Source: Deltaproteobacteria bacterium (GTDB taxonomy: Bacteria > SAR324 > NAC60-12). From it: a stretch of 20,449 bases of DNA. Below the pieces are notes generated by a model, which saw only the letters and a program-made list of their open reading frames with translations, did not search any database and had not been told where the DNA came from. This document shows, piece by piece, positions 15,518 to 20,449 of the stretch (the stretch's first letter is position 1; each line of letters starts with the position of its first letter). The stretch lies in the NCBI GenBank assembly GCA_002730365.1, contig PBZZ01000035.1:9883-30331 (forward strand), given 5' to 3'. A program made the translations under genes and the position numbers.

Positions 15518-15775
15518 ATGAATATTTGTGTGATCACAACTTTTGATTGTTCGTTCGAAGAATTTAAAACGATGCTCGGTGAATTTGAGGGAGAAATGCA
15601 AAAATGTGTTTCTGAATGGGAGATTGCCAAGATCAATGATCACAAGGCAGTTGGATTGATGAATGTAACAGATATGGAAATGTTTACATCCATGATGTCG
15701 TCACCTGAAGCTGCTGAACTTGATGCCAAGTACAACATTGTCGATACGGTCTATTCCATGGATAAAATCTCGTAG
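15518..15775 (+). CDS. Small conserved-looking protein, ABM/dimeric-barrel-like
   Basis: The protein has 85 residues, with an excellent ribosome binding site (AAAGGAG about 7 bases before the ATG). It starts with a strand (MNICVITTFDC), then a helix (FEEFKTMLGEF), a strand region with DHKAVGLMNVTD, and a helix with FTSMMSSPEAAELDAKYN before a final strand VDTVYSM. This beta-alpha-beta-beta-alpha-beta order is that of single-domain ferredoxin-like barrels acting as dimers. No catalytic residue can be named, and the function is unknown. It immediately precedes the decayed MBL-fold gene. Confidence 0.8.
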   Translation: MNICVITTFDCSFEEFKTMLGEFEGEMQKCVSEWEIAKINDHKAVGLMNVTDMEMFTSMMSSPEAAELDAKYNIVDTVYSMDKIS

Positions 15776-15903
15776 CTGGCATTTTGATAGACCGGGATGA
15801 ATCCGCAAAGCATTCGATGGCCGAAAATCATTGTTTGTTTCCATAAACTCATAATGAAGATATGGCTTGTTTAATGTTCATCGATATAGACTTTTTTGCA
15901 AAG

Positions 15904-15915
15904 TGGTTTAAACCA
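15904..15915. promoter_or_regulatory. Perfect 12-base palindrome upstream of the decayed MBL-fold gene
   Basis: TGGTTTAAACCA reads the same on both strands and ends 15 bases before the ATG at 15931. It could be a repressor operator, or with the following ATTTTT a weak terminator for the upstream small gene. Both are guesses from symmetry. Confidence 0.3.
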
Positions 15916-15930
15916 ATTTTTGGATAAATA

Positions 15931-16654
15931 ATGACCGTTACCAACTAGGAATCTGGCACAAATATTTACGAAATTGCCGACGGTATTTGTAGAATTAATA
16001 CTCCTGTTGATCTTGGCGGAGGGAATAAATTTTCTTTCAACCAGTATCTGGTTAGAGATGATGAACCATTGTTGTTCCATACAGGTTTGCGAAAAATGTT
16101 TCCACTGGTGAAAGAGGCGGTAGCTAGCGTAATGCCGGTTGAGAAGATCCGTTATGTTGCTTTTTCACATGTGGAAGCAGATGAATGTGGCTCCCTGAAT
16201 GAGTGGCTTGCAGTGGCACCCCAAGCTGAGCCTGTTTGTAGTGTCGTAGCCGCAATGGTTTCTGTAAAGGAGGATATTGCAGACCGGCCACCTAGAGCTC
16301 TGGCCGATGGTGAAGTTCTATCGCTAGGATCTCATTCTTTACAATGGCACGACACTCCACACCTACCTCACGGCTGGGATTGTGGCTTTCTTTCAGAGAA
16401 AACTACAAAGACGCTATTGTGTGGTGACCTTTTCACGCAGGGAGGTATCGGTGATCCCCCACTCACAGAGTCAGACATTCTTGGACCTAGCCAAGCGTTT
16501 CGTCAGGCAATGGAAGATTTCTCCTACACAAAAAATTACGGCTGTGCTGATTGAAAAATTGGCGTCTACAAATCCCACGACCTTCGCATGTATGCATGGT
16601 AGTGCTGGAGCGGTGATGGGGCGTCTCTACTCAGAGAATTGTGCAAAAATCTAA
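15931..16654 (+). pseudogene. Decayed MBL-fold (ODP/FprA-like) metallo-hydrolase gene
   Basis: The frame from the ATG at 15931 reads five codons and meets TAG at 15946-15948. It then continues in the same frame with family-like sequence: NIYEIADGI, KFSFNQYLV, LLFHTGLRK, the metal motif HVEADECGSL (His codon at 16168) and HLPHGWDCGFL. This resembles the metallo-beta-lactamase-fold group with the H-x-E-x-D motif seen in oxygen-binding di-iron (ROO/FprA-like) proteins. Near the 3' end a six-A run at 16530-16535 throws the frame off: frame 1 stops at 16554, while one base fewer restores KITAVLIEKL and FACMHGSAGAVMGR to a stop at 16654. Two lesions suggest a pseudogene. Sequencing error at the A-run could explain only the second. 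TAG is a normal stop elsewhere here (phnA, phnY). Confidence 0.75.
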
Positions 16655-16658
16655 CGGA

Positions 16659-17636
16659 ATGAAATACTCCATAATTCGATCTTTCGAGAGAAACTTTATC
16701 AAAATTTTGACTGCTCTACTTGCTTGTCTTCAACTCTGGGCTTGTAGCGTTTCAAACGATTCAAAAAATTCCCCAAAGATAGATCTAAAGGATTCCTCAA
16801 ATATCAACATTCTAGATACCACATGGCTGGAATTGAACCATGATGGTGTCCTCCGAGAAACTCTGGTTTACGTGCCGAAGTCTTACGAAGAAACGGAAGC
16901 TGTGCCGCTACTACTAAACTTCCACGGATACGGAGGTTCTGCCGCCAACCATTTGTTGACAAGCGACTTCCGCCAACTTGCAGAAGAGCAAACCTTCCTG
17001 CTTGCTTACCCCCAAGGATCTTTGCTCGATGGTTCTCCCCACTGGAACCCGTCTCCGCCATCTGCAACCAACAAAAGTACGGTGGACGACTTTGGATTCA
17101 TCGAGTCATTAATTGATAACCTGAGCGCGACCTACCGAATCGATGAAGAAAGAGTTTATGCTGTCGGATATTCGAATGGCGCCATGCTCGCTTTTGGCCT
17201 TGCCTGCTATCGTGGAGAACGAATTGCCGCGGTCGGTTCTGTGTCTGGAACCATGCTGACCGACATCGGTAATCTATGCCAGCCACCTCAGCCAACTGCC
17301 GTGATTACGTTGCATGGGACCCAAGATTATATACTGCCCTACTACACAGCAGACAATGTCTCTAATCCAAAAGGAGATTCGAGTGGTTATGTGTCTGCGG
17401 AAGGTGTGATTGAATATTGGGTTGAATTTAATCGGACCCAATCCGCGCCCACTAAGGAAACGACGATAAGCAGCGTACAGACGGTACATTCCTTTATTTA
17501 TGCTGGAGGAAAAGAAGGTGTTGAGGTACAGCATTACCAAGTGATTGGTGGAGAACACGTTTGGTTCGATCTTCAAGTCGCAGGCTTTGGGACCAATGGG
17601 CTGATTTGGAATTTTTTGTCACGCTTCCGTTCGTAA
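16659..17636 (+). CDS. Secreted PHB-depolymerase/feruloyl-esterase-like lipoprotein
   Basis: From the ATG at 16659 the protein has 325 residues; a GTG at 16641 would add six. The N terminus has basic residues, a hydrophobic core (ILTALLACLQ) and a lipobox LWAC with Cys29, so it should be a lipid-anchored export product. The catalytic domain is that of extracellular polyhydroxybutyrate depolymerase or LpqC-type esterases: oxyanion segment NFHGYGGS (87-94), a LAYPQGS segment, nucleophile S172 in GYSNGAM, D223 in LHGTQDYILPY and H300 in GGEHVW. Such enzymes cut ester bonds of polyesters or plant-wall ferulates outside the cytoplasm; the substrate is not determined. It starts just after the 3' end of the decayed MBL-fold gene. 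Confidence 0.9.
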   Translation: MKYSIIRSFERNFIKILTALLACLQLWACSVSNDSKNSPKIDLKDSSNINILDTTWLELNHDGVLRETLVYVPKSYEETEAVPLLLNFHGYGGSAANHLLTSDFRQLAEEQTFLLAYPQGSLLDGSPHWNPSPPSATNKSTVDDFGFIESLIDNLSATYRIDEERVYAVGYSNGAMLAFGLACYRGERIAAVGSVSGTMLTDIGNLCQPPQPTAVITLHGTQDYILPYYTADNVSNPKGDSSGYVSAEGVIEYWVEFNRTQSAPTKETTISSVQTVHSFIYAGGKEGVEVQHYQVIGGEHVWFDLQVAGFGTNGLIWNFLSRFRS

Positions 17637-18119
17637 AGACTGAAAGACACCGATAGGATTCAAAGATTTTGTGCTGTTGGTTGAAGTAAAAGACATGGCC
17701 TGCTACAAAATTGGCGGTTAGTTGTGGTTTTCTAATGACACATGCTCGGTTAGAGCGAACTCTTGTTATACAAGTTTTCTTTCAGGCAACATAGAGAAAG
17801 AAAGATCTTGAACAAACATATTGTGCGCACGGTATCCGATCTTTTTCTTTGGCTGAATTAGACCAAAGAAATCTGTTTCAGGAAGACCCATGAGTGTAGC
17901 TCCGCACTAGATGAAAAGCTGTTGGTTCTTTCGAATTTTTTTGAAAGAGGGACTCTACGAAGAAGCCTCCTCGGTCGTTCTTAGGACTGCTGCTATTTCT
18001 CTATGTTGACTACCTGGTTTTATATGCGTTCCTGTGAAGCAACGCTCACCCACAGAAATATTTGTTGATGATGACCAGCCTTACTGCAGTTGCTGGGCTT
18101 TTTTGAGGAGAATCGGGCG
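17637..18119. other. Gene-poor intergenic stretch
   Basis: About 480 bases with no convincing coding frame; the longest frames from an ATG are under 25 codons and lack ribosome binding sites. No tRNA-like or riboswitch-like fold was recognised. A possible terminator lies at 18075-18104. It may hold a decayed gene or an unrecognised small RNA, but nothing in the sequence demands it. Confidence 0.5.
18075..18104 (+). terminator. Possible weak intrinsic terminator
   Basis: CCAGC at 18075-18079 pairs with GCTGG at 18092-18096, followed closely by six Ts at 18099-18104. The stem is only five pairs with a 12-base loop, and it sits just upstream of the next small gene, so termination is uncertain. 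Confidence 0.25.
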
Positions 18120-18323
18120 ATGAAGGCAAGTAAGTTGATCAAGTTGTGGCTCATGATTACCGCATTTTGGGGAGTCTTTATCTTTGGCTACTCCATTGGC
18201 AAGGATGGTTCACTGAGTTCATATTATTTGTATTTCTGGCTATTGACTTCTTTCACGATTTTTATCATCTGCTGGCTTACCATTCTACTCATGCGCAGTT
18301 ACCGGCGACAAGCTAGCACATGA
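18120..18323 (+). CDS. Small two-helix membrane protein
   Basis: GAGGAG lies about 9 bases before the ATG at 18120, so this start is preferred over an upstream in-frame TTG at 18090; the product has 67 residues. Two hydrophobic segments are clear: about residues 7-26 (LWLMITAFWGVFIFGYSIG) and 35-58 (YLYFWLLTSFTIFIICWL and onward), with a basic C-terminal tail (MRSYRRQAST) that should face the cytoplasm. No family is recognised. The next small membrane frame begins 63 bases later. Confidence 0.65.
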   Translation: MKASKLIKLWLMITAFWGVFIFGYSIGKDGSLSSYYLYFWLLTSFTIFIICWLTILLMRSYRRQAST

Positions 18324-18386
18324 GAGATTAGAGATAGGTAAGCGAGGGAAAGTCTCCTGGTCAGTTCTGGTGACGAACCCTCTAAC

Positions 18387-18617
18387 TTGGCCAGTATCCA
18401 TCCCACCCTAGTTAGAAACGGATTGGGACAGCCTCACAAATCTCAGTGGTCAGAGATTGCTAAATTTCTCTGGATCCATTCAAATAACTATCTGAAATGG
18501 CTAGTGCGGGACAAAGCCCTCGTGTCAATGTTCTGGCTAATCATTCTGATTACAGTAATTTTTGGATGCCTTACGATGCTCACTCTCGCAATTCAGGAGA
18601 GAGTTTGGGCAACCTGA
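18387..18617 (+). CDS. Possible small single-helix membrane protein
   Basis: This frame has 76 residues from a TTG at 18387, without a ribosome binding site. It has one clear membrane helix at about residues 46-68 (SMFWLIILITVIFGCLTM) preceded by an amphipathic, Trp-rich stretch (WSEIAKFLWIHSNNYLKWLV). The composition is protein-like, and the gene sits between another small membrane protein and a MATE exporter on the same strand. The start could be wrong, and the frame could be non-coding. Confidence 0.4.
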   Translation: MASIHPTLVRNGLGQPHKSQWSEIAKFLWIHSNNYLKWLVRDKALVSMFWLIILITVIFGCLTMLTLAIQERVWAT

Positions 18618-18751
18618 TGTGACCCCGCACGCCTCCCCCCAAATCTGCTAATTCGTCTGTTTCCGAATACAGCTAGAGGATCGTCCATTTTTGTAAAGTA
18701 GACCTCCTTTGCTTGTTTCATGTACCGAGAACACAACCGTACCACAGTGGA

Positions 18752-20122
18752 ATGAACCAATCAAAAAGCTCTCACCAACTATCCCTCCTGTTGGAGGGGT
18801 CTATTTTTCAAATGCTCTGGAGGCTCGCGGGCCCCAATGTACTTGGTGTCGTAATGCCGATCCTGGTGATATTCTGTGATGCTTGGTTTGTCGCAGATTT
18901 AGGAACTGTGGCATTGGCGAGCTTGGCCCTTGTGTTCCCTTTTCAAACATTGATTGTTTTTATGGCAGCTGGAGCAATTGGAGGAGGAGTGACCTCCGCC
19001 ATTTCCAGAGCGCTTGGGAGAGGTGCGCTCAGTGAAGTGAGTGCCTTGGCCTGGCATGCCGCGGTGATTGGTATCAGCATGTCATTGCTCTTCATTCTGA
19101 TCTTGGGTCTCTTCCCACGGGAGATTTTTCAAGGAATGGGGGGGGCCGGTGAAGTACTGACTGGAGCCGTGAGCTATGCTCAAATAGCGTTTGGCGGTTC
19201 TATTGTTACTTGGATGCTCTACATTCTGGCTGCCGTCTTCCGGGGGAGTGGGGACACACTTACACCAGCCAGGATATTCATCATTGGTTGTAGCTGTCAG
19301 ATTTTCTTTTCTGGCGCATTTACCCTTGGTTGGGGGCCATTTCCTGAGATGGGGGTGATTGGTCCAGCAATCGCTATGGTTGTCTGCCATGCTGGAATGA
19401 CGCTTTTTTTGGCAAGTCATCTCTATTTGAGGAAAGGTCTTCTCCGACTGAAACCGTCCCCACTACGGTTATTTTTTTTCATCGATATCATGCGTGTTGG
19501 AGGAATTGGCCTGATCAATAACGTCACGGTTGCCTTCAGTGTGATAGTGGTGACGGCAATTTTAGGGCATTTTGGAGCAGCGGCGCTGGCTGGATATGGT
19601 TTGGGAAGTCGACTGGAGTTGATGCTCACACCTCTGGTCTTTGGAGTTGGTTCGGCTCTGACAGCTGGAGTTGGAGCAAACGTCGGTGCTCAGAATTTTC
19701 AGCGAGCCCGTAGCATAGCTTGGGCAGGAGCCAGCATTGCTTTTCTAGTAACAGGTGGAATTGGTGTCATGGTGGCAGTCATTCCAGAACTTTGGCTGGA
19801 TTGGTTCACGGCAGATGGGGCAGCCCATGAGGTCGCTGCTCTGTATTTGGCGATTGCCGGACCATTCTATGGGTTTTTTGGTGCAGGTCAGGCTTTGTAC
19901 TTCGCAAGCCAGGGTACTGGGCGGTTGTTGCTTCCGATCTGTGTTGGTGTTTTACGCTTCCTGACTATTTCCCTGGTGGGCCTTGTGGCGGTTGTGATGG
20001 ACTGGCCGATCCAAGTGGTTTTTGCAGGAGTCAGCGCAGGATTACTTGTGACTGGTATCGGTATGGTTCTCTGCTTATTCAGTTCAGACTGGCGACCTCG
20101 TCTGCAAACTAGCAAAAACTAA
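18752..20122 (+). CDS. MATE family efflux transporter
   Basis: The protein has 456 residues from the ATG at 18752; an upstream in-frame TTG at 18713 would add 13 residues without support. It has about twelve hydrophobic helices in two similar halves, as in multidrug and toxic compound extrusion proteins. Typical features include the first-helix region LAGPNVLGVVMPILVIF, the DAWFVADLGTVALASLAL segment, GAIGGGVTSAISRALGRG (about 74-91) and, in the second half, GVGSALTAGVGANVGAQN. MATE proteins export drugs, dyes or metabolites using Na+ or H+ gradients. The substrate is unknown. It precedes an ABC exporter gene by 52 bases on the same strand. Confidence 0.93.
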   Translation: MNQSKSSHQLSLLLEGSIFQMLWRLAGPNVLGVVMPILVIFCDAWFVADLGTVALASLALVFPFQTLIVFMAAGAIGGGVTSAISRALGRGALSEVSALAWHAAVIGISMSLLFILILGLFPREIFQGMGGAGEVLTGAVSYAQIAFGGSIVTWMLYILAAVFRGSGDTLTPARIFIIGCSCQIFFSGAFTLGWGPFPEMGVIGPAIAMVVCHAGMTLFLASHLYLRKGLLRLKPSPLRLFFFIDIMRVGGIGLINNVTVAFSVIVVTAILGHFGAAALAGYGLGSRLELMLTPLVFGVGSALTAGVGANVGAQNFQRARSIAWAGASIAFLVTGGIGVMVAVIPELWLDWFTADGAAHEVAALYLAIAGPFYGFFGAGQALYFASQGTGRLLLPICVGVLRFLTISLVGLVAVVMDWPIQVVFAGVSAGLLVTGIGMVLCLFSSDWRPRLQTSKN

Positions 20123-20174
20123 CCGTAAAACTCCCCTATGAGCTTAATTCTGTTGGGAACATTGAATTTCACTA

Positions 20175-20449
20175 ATGAGATCATTCAGTACCTCCTCTTT
20201 TGAACCGACTGGCTCAGAAGAACGTAAAAATCACCTGCGAACCTTGAAGTCCTTGGTTGTCTATCTCTGGCCCCAAGGCCGTCTGGATCTCAAATTTCGA
20301 GTAATTCTCGCGCTAGCGAGTCTGGCGCTAGCCAAAGTGGTAACGGTGTATGTGCCGTTTCTTTACAAGGAAGCAGTCGATCAACTGTCGTTTGAGGAGG
20401 CTCTGCTGGTCCTTCCTCTCGGAGTGATCTTCGCATATGGAGGTGCCCG
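20175..20449 (+). CDS. Atm1-type ABC exporter, N-terminal fragment (runs off the window)
   Basis: An ATG at 20175 opens a frame that continues to the last base (91 complete codons). After a polar leader of about 20 residues comes LRTLKSLVVYLWPQGR, then LKFRVILALASLALAKVV and TVYVPFLYKEAVDQL, which strongly resembles the first membrane helix region of Atm1/ABCB7-like half-transporters. In those exporters the membrane domain is followed by one ATPase domain in the same chain, and they move glutathione-linked metal or sulfur compounds. The ATPase part is beyond the window, so the call rests on the N terminus only. Confidence 0.8.
   Translation, partial: MRSFSTSSFEPTGSEERKNHLRTLKSLVVYLWPQGRLDLKFRVILALASLALAKVVTVYVPFLYKEAVDQLSFEEALLVLPLGVIFAYGGA

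Noticed and set aside
15946..15948. UAG recoding (for example pyrrolysine) in the MBL-fold gene
   Set aside because: phnA, phnY, the HisD-like gene and the 85-residue gene all end with TAG, and the same MBL-fold gene also has a frameshift, so decay is more likely.
16530..16535. Programmed ribosomal frameshift at the A-run
   Set aside because: The restoring shift is +1 and the surrounding codons do not form a classic slippery heptamer; with the early TAG present, decay or an indel is simpler.
17736..17795. Short ATG frame of 19 codons in the gene-poor stretch
   Set aside because: No ribosome binding site and no protein-like pattern.
1..20449. CRISPR arrays, tRNA or rRNA genes, insertion sequences, toxin-antitoxin or phage genes
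   Set aside because: Read through on both strands and none was seen: no regularly spaced repeats, no transposase or integrase motifs, no recognisable tRNA fold.

Overview
The window looks like a piece of a Gram-negative, probably marine heterotrophic bacterial chromosome. Two proteins carry lipoprotein signal peptides, there is a periplasmic-binding-protein ABC importer, and base composition is moderate: one sampled 60-base line in phnY is 31/60 G+C. TTG and GTG starts seem common. The species cannot be named from the sequence. A proteobacterium or SAR324-like lineage is only a guess. No rRNA, tRNA, CRISPR array, insertion sequence or integrase was seen.

Layout. (1) 1-4168, + strand: an ABC importer of the spermidine/putrescine (PotD/PotB/PotC) type, with a substrate-binding protein (5' end cut off) and two permeases, overlapping or abutting a histidinol-dehydrogenase-family enzyme whose predicted metal site differs from true HisD. 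No ATPase gene lies in the window. (2) 4188-5429: a small minus-strand protein built from [DE]RRxx pentapeptide repeats, and a small secreted protein of unknown function. (3) 5619-9457: a compact phnW-phnA-phnY cluster with all expected catalytic residues. It encodes the hydrolytic route 2-aminoethylphosphonate -> phosphonoacetaldehyde -> phosphonoacetate -> acetate + phosphate. (4) 9515-11880: an HSL-type alpha/beta hydrolase, an SDR oxidoreductase and a DAD-like cupin on the same strand, possibly an extension of the catabolic cluster. (5) 12053-14173: a markedly AT-rich lipoprotein gene converging, across a strong hairpin, on a fumarylacetoacetate-hydrolase-family gene. (6) 14442-17636: a small alpha/beta-barrel-like protein, a SAM methyltransferase, a second small protein, a decayed MBL-fold gene (in-frame TAG plus a frameshift at an A6 run) and a secreted PHB-depolymerase-like esterase. 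(7) 17637-20449: a gene-poor stretch, two tiny membrane proteins, a MATE exporter and the start of an Atm1-type ABC exporter.

Working together: the importer and the PhnW/PhnA/PhnY enzymes would form a phosphonate uptake and mineralisation unit if the importer carries an organophosphonate. That link is inferred from position only, because two unrelated genes and a strand switch separate them. The transporter-coupled HisD homologue could instead handle a different small polar alcohol, as the HisD-family enzyme HpsN does with dihydroxypropanesulfonate. The best candidates for something undescribed are this variant HisD, the arginine-repeat protein and the AT-rich lipoprotein.
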